Shown: positions 43,109-52,992 of the stretch, one piece after another | How the letters are laid out: each line of letters starts with the position of its first letter | How positions within the stretch are numbered: position 1 is the first letter of the stretch | NCBI RefSeq assembly: GCF_001466725.1 | Contig: NZ_CP013650.1 | Location: 62,001-126,000, forward strand | DNA from: Lacimicrobium alkaliphilum | GTDB lineage: Bacteria; Pseudomonadota; Gammaproteobacteria; Enterobacterales; Alteromonadaceae | Length of the DNA stretch: 64,000 bases | Direction of reading: 5' to 3' | Translations under genes and position numbers: made by a program | The notes under the pieces: generated by a model | Database searches by the model: none | Seen by the model: the letters and a program-made list of their open reading frames with translations, nothing else | Told to the model about the DNA's origin: nothing

Positions 43109-44490
43109 ATAAATGGAAAATACTTGTTGCAGCATTGCTGTTGGCCGCAGTTGGCGCTCAGGCCGAAAAGCAGCAACCGCCCGCAGGCGGTGAGCCGAAA
43201 GATTTTAAGCTGACCGAAACCTATGATTTTAGTCTGGACAATGGCCTGGACGTAACCTTTGTCCAGTATGGGGATACGCCCAAAGTCACCTTGCGTATGG
43301 TGACAGCCACCGGCAATGTGGATGATGGTGAACATGATGCCGTATCGGATATGGTGTATGAGTTGCTGACCGAGGGCACTGCCACCCGTTCTGCCAGAGA
43401 AATCGCTGAACAGAGCGCGGGCATGGGTGGTCAGGTGAATACCTCAGTTTCAGCCAACTCCAGCTATGTGCAGATGGATGTGCTGAGTGAGTATGCCGCC
43501 GATGCCGCCGCTCTGATTGCCGATTTGGTGCAGAACTCGGTGTATGCAGAGGAAGATCTGCTGCGGGCTAAAAACAACTTTATCCGCGATCTGAAAGTGC
43601 AGAAATCGCAGGCTCAGGGACAGGCCGCTGAGGCCTTTTATCAGGCGGTATATTCTGATCATCCTTACGGCAAGGTGTTTGCCGATGAGTCGGTGGTCGA
43701 AACTCTGGGCACTGAACAGGTGAAGGCCTTCGCTGATGCCAATCTGGTCGCCAGCAGAAGCCATTTGTATGTTTCCGGTAAGTTTGATCAGGCACAGGTG
43801 GAAAAAGCGGTCAAAGCGGCCTTCGCGTCGATGCCAAAGGGTCAGCCGACAGATGTAACGGCACCAGCGGGTAAAGGGGCAGGGAAATTTGTCTTCGTAC
43901 CCAGGGAGGATGCGCCGCAGTCTACCTTGCGACTGGGCCTGCCGGTTGTGGATCCTTCTCACGAGGATTACGTCGGCCTGGGCGTTATGAATACCCTGCT
44001 CGGTGGATCGTTTTCCAGCCGTATTACCTCTAATATCCGCGAGGATAAGGGCTATACCTACTCACCCAGCAGTACCATCGCTACCCGGGTTAAATCAGGT
44101 ACCTGGTTTCAGACTGCCGATGTGACCGCGGAAGCCACAGGGCCTGCGCTGGCAGAGATCATTAAGGAAATCAAACGACTGCAGACAGAAGCACCTGCGG
44201 AGCAGGAGTTGCAGGGGTTTAAGAATTATATTTCCGGCATCTTTGTGCTGCAGAATTCTTCCCGTACGGCGATTATTAATCAGCTGTGGTTCCTGAAAAG
44301 CCATGACCTGCCCCTCTCCCGACTGGAGACCTATGTGCAGCAGGTCAATGATCTGAGCCCTAAACAGATTTCTGCCCTGGCCGCAAAATACCTGCCGCTG
44401 GAGAAAATGACGCTGGTAGTTGTGGGTGATGAAAGTGTGAAATCTCAGCTCACAGAAGTGCCCGAGCTGAAGGAGATTTTTAAACTCTAA
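43105..44490 (+). CDS. M16 family peptidase, non-catalytic partner
   Basis: 461 residues with a signal peptide (WKILVAALLLAAVGAQA). The M16 fold is recognisable (DNGLDVTFVQYGDTPKVTLRMV; GGSFSSRITSNIREDKGYTY, a typical R/Y substrate block), but the zinc motif H-x-x-E-H is missing: the corresponding stretch reads VSDMVYELL. It is therefore the partner subunit of the upstream active protein. Confidence 0.92.
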   Translation: MNKWKILVAALLLAAVGAQAEKQQPPAGGEPKDFKLTETYDFSLDNGLDVTFVQYGDTPKVTLRMVTATGNVDDGEHDAVSDMVYELLTEGTATRSAREIAEQSAGMGGQVNTSVSANSSYVQMDVLSEYAADAAALIADLVQNSVYAEEDLLRAKNNFIRDLKVQKSQAQGQAAEAFYQAVYSDHPYGKVFADESVVETLGTEQVKAFADANLVASRSHLYVSGKFDQAQVEKAVKAAFASMPKGQPTDVTAPAGKGAGKFVFVPREDAPQSTLRLGLPVVDPSHEDYVGLGVMNTLLGGSFSSRITSNIREDKGYTYSPSSTIATRVKSGTWFQTADVTAEATGPALAEIIKEIKRLQTEAPAEQELQGFKNYISGIFVLQNSSRTAIINQLWFLKSHDLPLSRLETYVQQVNDLSPKQISALAAKYLPLEKMTLVVVGDESVKSQLTEVPELKEIFKL

Positions 44491-44959
44491 GAACATGTTC
44501 TCGCAGAGGCGCAAAGTCGCAGAGGACTAAAAAGTTATCAGTTTTTGGTTATCTGCCTGACTACTGGTGGCTGCCTGGTAGGTCGGATTTCAATCCGACA
44601 ATCCGCAGTCGTGTCCAGCACCTTTGATAGCACCGCTGAGCCGCGAAGAACGCGGAGGTAACAGAGATTAAAAATTCAAATCTCTGCGACTCTGCGGTGC
44701 AATATTCTTGCTGAGGCACTAAAAGACACTGGGCTCCCGCCAACAACACGCGGGAGCGACGGCCGGTCATGCCCGAATGTTGTTATGGGCATCCAGTGCC
44801 CTTTGAAAAGGCAAAACCACAGAGTCACGGAGAGCACAGAGGTATCAGGGGTTTAATCTCTTTACTTCTCTGTGTCCTCCGTGGCTCTGTGGTGAACATT
44901 TCTTTATCCTTTTATTGTCAGTTTGCAGCGCGCAGGTTCCAGTCCCTGCCACTGACTGC
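44491..44959. repeat. Repeat-rich intergenic region
   Basis: Holds several short dispersed repeats: TCGCAGAGGCGCAAAGTCGC at 44502, GTCGGATTTCAATCCGAC at 44580, inverted GCGGAGG/CTCTGCG copies, a family A unit at 44725-44800, and the palindromic pair CCACAGAGTCACGGAGAGCA and TGTCCTCCGTGGCTCTGTGG at 44816-44893. No gene is seen. Confidence 0.8.
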
Positions 44960-45649
44960 TTATTTCAGAACAAAGCGCAGATTATGGATTTTCCATAGCC
45001 AGGCCACTATCAGGACATGCAGATTCAGCAGCAGTATCAGCAGCCATTCGAAAGCATCTTCCATACTCTTATAGTCCACCGCAGGTAAGGCATCGAGCAA
45101 CAGCGAAAACAGAGCGATGGCCAGCGTGGCGAAACTCAGTCTTAGCAGTACTTTGCCCTGAGTGATGTGGCGGGCCAGAGCGGCACTGAGCAATAGCTGG
45201 GCGATAAAGGTCAGGCCCAGATAGATCACCACACCGGCGCGGCGTAACAGGTAGAAGGTGTCGCCAACATGACCCAGGCTCAGGGTGTAAATCAGCAGTG
45301 CAGGACTGGCGATCAGCCCCAGCACACAGAGCTTCTGAGAGTGATGATTGCTCAGGCGGTTCAGCCACTGCTGATTTAGCCACCAATACCACGACAACAA
45401 TACCAACGCCGGGATCATACCGCCTTTGAAAATAAAATATCCCAGCCCGTATCGCCCGGTGGAACTGACACTGTGGCAGTGCAGCCAATAGGGGTTGCAC
45501 CATTCAAGATGACCCTGAATGGATGCAGCCAGCCAGCTCAGGTGCATGGTCAGCATGGGCAGTAATCCAGTCAACAGACCAAGCAGCCATATTCTGTTGC
45601 CTGATATAGCGGTGTTTTTGAAATCAGCGTTGTTTGCTTGCATAAGCAT
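44960..45649 (-). CDS. Six-helix membrane protein, resembles the Frag1/DRAM/Sfk1 group
   Basis: 229 residues with about six hydrophobic segments. The pattern HSVSSTGRYGLGYFIFKGGMIPALVLLSW in helix 2-3 resembles Frag1/DRAM-type proteins, whose bacterial members are uncharacterised. An alternative start two codons downstream exists. No clear partner: it is flanked by repeats and a diguanylate cyclase gene on the same strand. Confidence 0.65.
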   Translation of the reverse strand: MLMQANNADFKNTAISGNRIWLLGLLTGLLPMLTMHLSWLAASIQGHLEWCNPYWLHCHSVSSTGRYGLGYFIFKGGMIPALVLLSWYWWLNQQWLNRLSNHHSQKLCVLGLIASPALLIYTLSLGHVGDTFYLLRRAGVVIYLGLTFIAQLLLSAALARHITQGKVLLRLSFATLAIALFSLLLDALPAVDYKSMEDAFEWLLILLLNLHVLIVAWLWKIHNLRFVLK

Positions 45650-45719
45650 TGTCTATGCGGATCGGTATAAGGCCGCGTTCTTACGGTGAATCCTTATAAT
45701 CAGAAAAACACGCCAGCGC

Positions 45720-46988
45720 TCAGATACAGACCCTGTTGCGGCCCTGATCTTTGGCCTGATACAGCTTATTGTCGGCATCCACCAGCATACTGTGGCCCAT
45801 ATCTTTTTCCAGTTTATCACTGATGCCAAAGCTGATTGTGACGGCGAGGCCTTTACAGATTTTCTCCCAGGGCCAGCTTTCAACCTTAGTTCGGATACGA
45901 TTCAGCAGTGCTTCTGCCTGATCATTACTGGTCTGTGGCATCAGCAATACAAACTCCTCTCCGCCGTAGCGGGCCAGAACGTCTGACTCGCGCACTTCTT
46001 CCTGCATCAGCTGCGCCAGTTGTCTGAGCACGGCATCACCGATCTGATGGGAATACCGGTCATTGATCAACTTGAAGTGGTCAATATCGCCTAAGGCCAG
46101 GGTCAGAGGGTCACCGTAGCGCATGGCCTGATGATGCATCAGCCTGAATTGTTGATTGAAATAGCGCCTGTTGTGCAACCCCGTAAGCTCATCGCGCAGT
46201 GACAATTCCTGCATGGCCTCGGCCTGGGCCTTGATAGTCTCATTTGATGCGGTTAATTCCGCATAGGTGTTCTGTAACTCCTGACACATACGGTTAAATT
46301 CCCGTGCCAGAATGGCAACTTCATCGTCACCCTTGATATTTACCTGTTGATCCAGATTACCTTTGCTCATTTCCATGGCAGCCCGGGTAAGGTTGCGCAA
46401 TTGTTTAATTAACTGCCTGCCCATGGTCAGACTCAGCAACAGGGTTATCATCAGTCCGGCAGCGGCACCAATCAGCATACTCTGGCTGAGTGTCACCAGA
46501 TAAGTACTGTCATGGTTATTGAGATTAGTTGTGCCGGTTTTCAGTGCATAGCCAAGGACGTCACTATTCTGGCTCAGAGGAGTCGCCCTTTTCAGGGCCG
46601 CAGGGGGTAATTGTTCGCCAACCTGATACTCACCGGCCGCAACAAAAATATGCCCGTTTGGATCCGTAACCACATATTCAGAGTGCGACAGATCCATTGT
46701 CAGCACTAACGACCGGTTGCCTTGTTGTTCCGACGGAATTGGGGACTGGGCCTGTATCTGAGCCAATTGCGAGGCCAGAGCCGCTGAGCTTTGTGGCGAA
46801 CCCCAGTCCGGATCCTGCTTCTTAAACCTTTGAATCAGCTCAACAAACTGGTTCAGATGTTCCTTGTGGGTAAGATCCTCAAAGCGTTGTTCCAGCAACA
46901 ATGGACTGACGAGAGCCATAACACTGATTGCAGCCAGGCTGGTAATCAACATGGATAAGGTTAATTTGGTACGTAACGAGCTGAACAA
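45720..46988 (-). CDS. Membrane-bound diguanylate cyclase with HAMP and GGDEF domains
   Basis: 422 residues. N-terminal helix (~residues 9-32), an extracytoplasmic sensor of ~125 residues, a second helix (~165-187), HAMP, a short coiled coil (ELQNTYAELTASNETIKAQAE) and GGDEF. The active site is RYGGEEFVLLMP, and the inhibitory I-site RESD lies five residues before it. It should therefore make cyclic di-GMP with product feedback. The signal is unknown. Confidence 0.93.
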   Translation of the reverse strand: MFSSLRTKLTLSMLITSLAAISVMALVSPLLLEQRFEDLTHKEHLNQFVELIQRFKKQDPDWGSPQSSAALASQLAQIQAQSPIPSEQQGNRSLVLTMDLSHSEYVVTDPNGHIFVAAGEYQVGEQLPPAALKRATPLSQNSDVLGYALKTGTTNLNNHDSTYLVTLSQSMLIGAAAGLMITLLLSLTMGRQLIKQLRNLTRAAMEMSKGNLDQQVNIKGDDEVAILAREFNRMCQELQNTYAELTASNETIKAQAEAMQELSLRDELTGLHNRRYFNQQFRLMHHQAMRYGDPLTLALGDIDHFKLINDRYSHQIGDAVLRQLAQLMQEEVRESDVLARYGGEEFVLLMPQTSNDQAEALLNRIRTKVESWPWEKICKGLAVTISFGISDKLEKDMGHSMLVDADNKLYQAKDQGRNRVCI

Positions 46989-47204
46989 ATAACTCTCCCT
47001 AGGGCCCTGTTATACCGGACAAGGAACGTAGCGGCGTCCTTTTGGGGCATAATAGAACAATTTTAAATCAAGTACAGTGTCAATTATCCTATAAAGGTAT
47101 GACAGTTGGTCGAAAAACAGACTTTTCGGATCAGTTGTGTTACTGATGAAGTAAATTTCTGGCTGGTTATATCTATTCATGCTATATGCCAGTGACTAAT
47201 TAAT

Positions 47205-47642
47205 ATGGATAAACCTATGCAGACATTAGGTTGGCGGGAATGGGGTGCATTGCCCGGGCTCGGCATCGATAAAATCAAAATGAAAGTGGACACAGGAGCG
47301 AAAACATCCTGTTTGCATGCTTTTAAACTGGAACCCTTCGATAAAGAGGGTGAGAATTGGGTGCGTATATACCTGCACCCCCATCAGAATGACGACCAGA
47401 CCGAACAGGTTTGCGAGGCCCCGGTAATGGAGCAGCGCACGGTGCGGGACTCCGGTGGTCATGAAGAATTACGCTATGTGATTGAGACGGTTCTGGAAAT
47501 GGCCGGCCAACGCTTTGAGGTGGAGCTTACCCTCACCAACCGTGATTCCATGCGTTTTCGGATGTTGTTAGGCAGGCAGGCGATGGAGGGCCGATTTATG
47601 GTTGATCCACAGGAATCCTATTTGTCAGGCCAGATTGATTAA
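47205..47642 (+). CDS. rimB: RimK-associated retropepsin-like protease (RimB/PF05618)
   Basis: 145 residues. KMKVDTGAKTSCLHAFK is the family signature (D-T-G-A retropepsin-type motif) and LTNRDSMRFRMLLGRQAM the second conserved block. Called 'ATP-dependent zinc protease' in many genomes; in Pseudomonas RimB is a protease linked to RimK-dependent modification of ribosomal protein S6. It lies 97 bp upstream of rimK. An in-frame ATG four codons downstream is an alternative start. Confidence 0.9.
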   Translation: MDKPMQTLGWREWGALPGLGIDKIKMKVDTGAKTSCLHAFKLEPFDKEGENWVRIYLHPHQNDDQTEQVCEAPVMEQRTVRDSGGHEELRYVIETVLEMAGQRFEVELTLTNRDSMRFRMLLGRQAMEGRFMVDPQESYLSGQID

Positions 47643-47739
47643 TTTTTGACTGACTGCCAAACTGCAGTTTTGCTGCCCTTTTTAGCGGGCGTGGCGTTAA
47701 TGCAGATCTATTCACTACCCAGATTAAGGCTTAGTTATT

Positions 47740-48645
47740 ATGAGAATCGCTGTCTTGTCCCGTAACGCCAATCTTTACTCCACGCGCAGATTAAAGGAGG
47801 AAGGAGAAGCCCACGGGCATGAAATGCACATTATCGATCCACTGAAATGCTATATGAACATCAATATGCAGAGTTCATCGGTGCATATCAGGGGCAAGCA
47901 GTTGCCCGAGTTTGACGCTATCATTCCGCGAATAGGTGCTTCCATCACCTTTTACGGCACTGCCGCGCTGCGGCAGTTCGAGATGATGGGCGTGTATCCG
48001 GTCAATGAATCTGTCGCCATCAGCCGCAGCCGCGATAAGCTGCGTTCATTGCAACTACTTTCCCGCAAGGGGATTGGTTTGCCGGTAACAGGTTTTGCCA
48101 ATCAGGCCAGTAATATCCCCGATCTGATTGATATGGTGGGAGGCGCTCCGCTGGTGATTAAATTGCTTGAAGGCACTCAGGGCATCGGCGTGGTGCTGGC
48201 CGAAACCCGCCAGGCGGCTGAGAGTGTTATCGAGGCGTTTATGGGCATGAAAGCCGATATTATGGTGCAGGAATATATCAAAGAGGCCGGTGGAGCGGAT
48301 ATCCGCTGTCTGATCATCGGTGATAAGGTGATCGCGTCGATGAAACGCCAGGCCAAGGCCGGTGAATTTCGTTCGAATCTGCACCGTGGCGGCAGTGCAT
48401 CACTGGTACGTCTGACACCTGAGGAGCGCAGCACTGCGGTGCGGGCGGCGCGCACCATGGGACTGAATGTGGCAGGGGTGGATATTTTGCGCTCTAATCA
48501 TGGCCCCGTGGTGATGGAAGTGAATTCTTCCCCCGGTCTTGAGGGCATTGAGACCGCCACCAGTAAAAATGTGGCCGGTCGTATCATCGAATTTATCGAG
48601 AAAAATGCCAAAGCCCATAAAACACGTACCCGGGGCAAAGGTTAA
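47740..48645 (+). CDS. rimK: Ribosomal protein S6--L-glutamate ligase RimK
   Basis: 301 residues. ATP-grasp ligase: the N-terminal [50 protein letters not shown], substrate/ATP blocks [32 protein letters not shown] and the terminal metal site [14 protein letters not shown]. It adds glutamates to the C-terminus of S6. Its stop overlaps the next gene's ATG by one base. Confidence 0.95.
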   Translation: MRIAVLSRNANLYSTRRLKEEGEAHGHEMHIIDPLKCYMNINMQSSSVHIRGKQLPEFDAIIPRIGASITFYGTAALRQFEMMGVYPVNESVAISRSRDKLRSLQLLSRKGIGLPVTGFANQASNIPDLIDMVGGAPLVIKLLEGTQGIGVVLAETRQAAESVIEAFMGMKADIMVQEYIKEAGGADIRCLIIGDKVIASMKRQAKAGEFRSNLHRGGSASLVRLTPEERSTAVRAARTMGLNVAGVDILRSNHGPVVMEVNSSPGLEGIETATSKNVAGRIIEFIEKNAKAHKTRTRGKG

Positions 48646-49670
48646 TGCCCCGACGACCGGCCTTTGAAATTGCCGATCACCGTGTTGCTGCCGGTACCCA
48701 GGTATCGATCAAATTACCGGCCACCAGATTGTATACCGATACGCCCATGGATCTGCATGTGGAAGTGTTTCACGGGGTGCGTGATGGCCCGGTGTTGCTG
48801 GTTTGTGCGGCGATTCATGGTGATGAGCTCAATGGTATTGAGATCTGCCGTCGGCTGATTAAAAGGCTGAATCCAAAACGTCTGCACGGTACGGTGCTGG
48901 TTGTGCCGATTGTCAATGTGTTTGGCTTTATCCAGCAGACCCGTTATCTGCCGGACCGGCGTGATCTGAACCGTTGTTTCCCCGGCTCACAGCGCGGTGC
49001 GCTGGGCAGCCGTCTGGCCCATTTGTTTTATGATCAGTTGCTCAGCCGGGCCACCCATTTAATTGATTTACATACCGGTGCCATTCATCGCAGCAACCTG
49101 CCGCAGATCCGTACTGATATTAAAGATCCTATAGCCAAACAAATGGCAGAAGAGTTTCTGACACCTGTGATCCTGCATGCCAAAGAGCGGGATGGCTCAT
49201 TGCGCTCTTCGGCTACCGACCTGGGCGTGCACTGCCTGCTTTACGAAGCCGGCGAAGCCCTGCGCTTCGATGAAGCGTCAATTCGTACCGGTCTTAACGG
49301 CATTCTCAATGTCATGAAATATCTGGGCATGGGGCAGCGCCGTGGCAGCCGGCGTAAATTCGAGCCGATGATTGCCAACAGCAGTCAGTGGGTACGCAAT
49401 GAGGTGGACGGGTTGATTGTGAGCCGGGTGCGACTGGGTGAAATGGTCAGCAAAAACCAGATTCTGGCGTATTCCGCCAGCCCCCATGGTGATATGGAAG
49501 AAGCCATCCGCTCACCCATCGATGGTGTGGTTATCGGCATGTCGAATATTCCCATCGCCAATGAGGGAGAGGCATTGTTTCATATTGCCAAGTTTACCCC
49601 TGACTTGATTGATCAGGCCGGTGAAATCTTCGATGCCTTTACCGAAGATTTTGAGCCCAGAGTGCTGTGA
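48645..49670 (+). CDS. AstE/AspA-type M14 zinc carboxypeptidase linked to RimK
   Basis: 341 residues of the succinylglutamate desuccinylase/aspartoacylase family. Zinc ligands are in CAAIHGDELNGIE (H-x-x-E) and LIDLHTGA (His). The C-terminal ~90 residues carry a lipoyl/biotinyl-like barrel (EVDGLIVSRVRLGEMVSKNQIL). Genes of this type repeatedly follow rimK, so it may trim glutamyl tails or salvage N-acyl glutamate; this is inference. Confidence 0.88.
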   Translation: MPRRPAFEIADHRVAAGTQVSIKLPATRLYTDTPMDLHVEVFHGVRDGPVLLVCAAIHGDELNGIEICRRLIKRLNPKRLHGTVLVVPIVNVFGFIQQTRYLPDRRDLNRCFPGSQRGALGSRLAHLFYDQLLSRATHLIDLHTGAIHRSNLPQIRTDIKDPIAKQMAEEFLTPVILHAKERDGSLRSSATDLGVHCLLYEAGEALRFDEASIRTGLNGILNVMKYLGMGQRRGSRRKFEPMIANSSQWVRNEVDGLIVSRVRLGEMVSKNQILAYSASPHGDMEEAIRSPIDGVVIGMSNIPIANEGEALFHIAKFTPDLIDQAGEIFDAFTEDFEPRVL

Positions 49671-49687
49671 ACACGGGGTGATGTCAA

Positions 49688-50758
49688 TCAGGCCGGAGTC
49701 AGATTCTCCAGCCGCCGTTTCAGCGGCTCGGGGAAGCTTACCTGCTGCCAGAGTTGCCGGCAGATGCCGTGGGTATCCTGCCAGTTGCCGTTCAGTAACC
49801 AGTCAATCAGCAATTGTGGGTCGCCGGGGAAGCCTATAGGTTCAGCCGGCGCCATCTCCAGCCAGTTTTCCACTTCTTCACTGTCCAGCACTTTCATACT
49901 CTGGCACAGGCCGAGTTTTTCCAGCGTCAGTACATTGGAAAGTTGTTCGAACTGACCCTGCAGGGGTTTGAGTAACAATTTTTTACCCAGTTTCAGACAT
50001 TCGCTGGAAAGCTCGAAGCCACCATTGGCGATCACGCCGGCCGCCTGCTGCAATACCTGATGAAAAGCGTCCTTGCAGGGGCGGCGCCAGTGAATATGGC
50101 CCTGCTGATATTCGTTCTCTATATCAGGGTGAAAGCAGATAAAGTTCACTTCGCTGATAGGATCCAGCAACGCAGCGATATCCTGCAGGTCTTCAAAAGG
50201 CAGGTAGACCAGCACATCTTTGCCATTCTCACTGTGCCCGGGCTCATCTTCTACAAAGGGGGGCATAATGGCATGACCAAAGTGATACCAGTGTACGCCA
50301 AGATGAATGTCTGCCGGTGCGAAGTATTTCATCAGCAGGCGGTCGGCAAGGCTGTCCCCCTGTTTGGGTACATTATGGGTAAATGAAGCCTGGTGACTGA
50401 TGGAAATACAGGGGCGTTGCTGTTTTCTGGCAGCCCAGGCGCTGATGGGTTCGAAATCATTGAGTACCAGATCATAGGTGCTCAGATCCAGTTGCCTGAT
50501 ATCGCGCATTAGTTCCACCGGTCTTGCGCTGCGCAACGTGTGCCAGCGGTCAATGGCACCGTGGCGGTGCACAAAGGTCAGGCCGCGGCGGCATTGGTAG
50601 TCACCAAATACCTGCATATCAAAGTATTTACCTTCAGCGCGCCCGGAAAACAGATAATCTACCTGTACATCCTGGCGTTTCGCGAAGGCTTTGGCCATCA
50701 CTCTCGCCCGGGTAATATGACCATTACCTGTGCCCTGGACACCATAGAGAATCTTCAT
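49688..50758 (-). CDS. MJ1255/VC2487-family glycosyltransferase
   Basis: 356 residues with the N-terminal GT-B start MKILYGVQGTGNGHITRARVMAKAF and late GVIANGGFELSSECLKLGKKLLLKP, both typical of this family (related to MurG/UGT-like transferases). It presumably glycosylates a lipid or envelope acceptor. It lies 13 bp upstream of the PAP2 gene on the same strand, so they are probably one transcript and may act on a lipid intermediate together. Confidence 0.88.
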   Translation of the reverse strand: MKILYGVQGTGNGHITRARVMAKAFAKRQDVQVDYLFSGRAEGKYFDMQVFGDYQCRRGLTFVHRHGAIDRWHTLRSARPVELMRDIRQLDLSTYDLVLNDFEPISAWAARKQQRPCISISHQASFTHNVPKQGDSLADRLLMKYFAPADIHLGVHWYHFGHAIMPPFVEDEPGHSENGKDVLVYLPFEDLQDIAALLDPISEVNFICFHPDIENEYQQGHIHWRRPCKDAFHQVLQQAAGVIANGGFELSSECLKLGKKLLLKPLQGQFEQLSNVLTLEKLGLCQSMKVLDSEEVENWLEMAPAEPIGFPGDPQLLIDWLLNGNWQDTHGICRQLWQQVSFPEPLKRRLENLTPA

Positions 50759-50771
50759 CGGTTTCCCCTGT

Positions 50772-51284
50772 TTAAACCATCAGGTTCAGACTGAACATGG
50801 AAATACATAATCCGAGGCAGGCCCCGGCGAGGATATCGCTGGGATAATGGACTCCCAGCAATACTCTGGACAGCCCGATAGTGGTGGCCCACAGATAGAC
50901 CACTAAGGAAAAGGCCGGGTAGAAATGGGCGATCAGGGCGGCCATTAAAAAGGCGGCTGCCGTATGACCGGAAGGCAGACTGAATTTGTCTGAGGGGGAA
51001 ATATGAGCGCGAAAGTTGCGCAGCAGATCACAGGGGCGCTGGCGACGGAAGCTTTTCTTTAACAACAGATACACAGGTAATTCCAGGGCATAGGCGGTCA
51101 GCGCGGTGTATAAAAACAAATCACCGTATTGTGGTTCAAAAAACCACAACACCAGGCCCACAGCGAGATACAGATGACCATCGCCTGTGCGGGAAACCCA
51201 GCGCACCGGAGTGCAGTTTCTGCCACTGGTCTTGTTAAACAGCCAGTAGAATAATTGTGTGTCTGCACGGGCGAATAAGTTCAT
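50772..51284 (-). CDS. PAP2 family membrane phosphatase
   Basis: 170 residues from the ATG at 51284; the frame extends further upstream without a good site. The three PAP2 motifs are KKSFRRQRP (K-x6-RP), LPSGHTAAAF (PSGH) and SRVLLGVHYPSD (SR-x5-H-x3-D). It removes phosphate from a lipid such as phosphatidate or undecaprenyl pyrophosphate. It is the promoter-proximal gene of a pair with the glycosyltransferase. Confidence 0.9.
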   Translation of the reverse strand: MNLFARADTQLFYWLFNKTSGRNCTPVRWVSRTGDGHLYLAVGLVLWFFEPQYGDLFLYTALTAYALELPVYLLLKKSFRRQRPCDLLRNFRAHISPSDKFSLPSGHTAAAFLMAALIAHFYPAFSLVVYLWATTIGLSRVLLGVHYPSDILAGACLGLCISMFSLNLMV

Positions 51285-51496
51285 CGCGGTACTTCTCGAC
51301 CTGATAATCGATGCTGTGCAGCTTATGAAACGGATGTGAACAACCGGTGACAGAAAAAAGAAGACTTTATGACAAGGCTGCAGATCAGGTTGGTGTGTGG
51401 AGATTCCGACACAACGCAACCCGGCCAGGGGAATGGACACAGACAAATCTCAAAGTATACTGAGGGGGTATTCACCCAACAGCGCCGGATAACCTC

Positions 51497-51982
51497 ATGG
51501 ATTACAACACCTCAGAACTGTGTGACTTGTTTGCCGATAATGTTGACGTGGTTGAACCCATGTTTGTCAGTTACGGAGGGCGGCGTTCTTACGGCGGTGA
51601 AATTACCACAGTAAAATGCTTCGAAGACAAAGGCCTGCTGGAAAAGGTTCTGGCACAGCCGGGTAAAGGTAAGGTCTTGCTGGTGGACGGCGGGGGCTCC
51701 CTGCGTCGCGCCCTGATCGATGCCAATACCGCTCAACTGGCGGTGGAGAACGACTGGGAAGGCATTGTTTGCTATGGCAGCGTCAGAGATCTGGACACTC
51801 TGGAAGATCTGGATATCGGCATTCATGCGCTGGCCTCCATTCCGGTATCGGCGGATTATGAGCAAACCGGTGATGCCGATATCGCGGTGAACTTCGGTGG
51901 GGTGACCTTTTTGCCCGAAGATCACCTGTATGCCGACAGCACCGGCATTATCCTCTCTCCCGAGCCACTGGATATTGAATGA
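51497..51982 (+). CDS. rraA: Ribonuclease E activity regulator RraA
   Basis: 161 residues, standard length. [21 protein letters not shown] and [23 protein letters not shown] are the family blocks, with [13 protein letters not shown] and the [12 protein letters not shown] strand. It binds RNase E and inhibits its activity. Its stop overlaps the hutG ATG by 4 bp (ATGA), so the two are translationally coupled. Confidence 0.95.
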   Translation: MDYNTSELCDLFADNVDVVEPMFVSYGGRRSYGGEITTVKCFEDKGLLEKVLAQPGKGKVLLVDGGGSLRRALIDANTAQLAVENDWEGIVCYGSVRDLDTLEDLDIGIHALASIPVSADYEQTGDADIAVNFGGVTFLPEDHLYADSTGIILSPEPLDIE

Positions 51983-52992
51983 ACCCGGCGCTTATCCGCA
52001 CGCTGGATAAGCAGCGTATTCTCAGTCTGGTCAGCCAGCGCCCCGGTGAAACCAAGCTCGGGCAAAGCCTTCGTTTGCCTGCTGAATACCAGAATTGGCA
52101 AGCTGTGCGTGGCGACGGCTGTCGCTATGTGTTGCTGGGCGTGCCTGAGCAGGTTGGTCCACGTGCCAATTGCGGTAAAGGCGGGGCGCACCAGGGCTGG
52201 CAGGCATTTTTATCCGCCTTTTTAAATCTGCAGGACAATCAGCTGATGGGCGGTGGACAGCTCCTGCTGCTGGGTGAACTGATCTGCGATGATCTGCCGG
52301 ATACTGACGATCTTGTGCAGTTGCGAGAGCAGTGTGAAGAGATCGACAGGCGATTGCTGGAAGTCTTGCGACCCATCTTTGCAGCCGATCTGATCCCCGT
52401 GGTGATTGGTGGTGGCCATAACAATGCCTACGCCATAATCCGTGCCTGCAGTGAAGCCCGTGGTCAACCCCTGGCGGTGAGTAATCTCGATCCCCATGCG
52501 GATTTTCGTCAACAGGAAGGTCGCCACAGCGGCAATGCTTTTCGCTATGCACATGCACAGGGTTACCTGTCTCACTACAGTATTCTTGGCTTACATGAGC
52601 AGAAGAATTCACAGGAAGCCCTGCAGGCACTGGCGCAAAACGGTTTTCCCTGGTTCAGCATTCAGCAGATTCAGTGGCGCAGAGAGCTGACCTTTACACA
52701 GGCCCTGGAAAAGGTGTTGGCTTACCTTAAAGGCCCGAATCTGCCGGTGGGCGCAGAACTGGATCTGGATGCCATCAGCGATATGCCCACCAGTGCCATA
52801 ACCCGTGCCGGTGTGGCTCTGGATGATGCCATTTATTATCTGCATCGGCTGGCGTCCCAAACCCGGGTGCAATATCTGCATCTGGCCGAGGCCGCACCAC
52901 AGAGGCATCCTGCAGGCGAAGAGGCTGGCATGAGGGTCACTGGTCAGGCGCTGGCGGAGTTGGCCTGTACTTTTATCAGTGCGGCAGGATGA
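51979..52992 (+). CDS. hutG: Formimidoylglutamase (ureohydrolase family)
   Basis: 337 residues. Manganese-binding motifs of the arginase fold: [15 protein letters not shown] (D-x-H-x-D) and GAELDLDAI (D-x-D). The N-terminal [19 protein letters not shown] is typical of HutG. It converts formimidoylglutamate to glutamate and formamide, the last step of the hutHUIG pathway. It lies 20 kb from hutCUH and behind rraA instead of in the hut cluster. Confidence 0.88.
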   Translation: MNPALIRTLDKQRILSLVSQRPGETKLGQSLRLPAEYQNWQAVRGDGCRYVLLGVPEQVGPRANCGKGGAHQGWQAFLSAFLNLQDNQLMGGGQLLLLGELICDDLPDTDDLVQLREQCEEIDRRLLEVLRPIFAADLIPVVIGGGHNNAYAIIRACSEARGQPLAVSNLDPHADFRQQEGRHSGNAFRYAHAQGYLSHYSILGLHEQKNSQEALQALAQNGFPWFSIQQIQWRRELTFTQALEKVLAYLKGPNLPVGAELDLDAISDMPTSAITRAGVALDDAIYYLHRLASQTRVQYLHLAEAAPQRHPAGEEAGMRVTGQALAELACTFISAAG

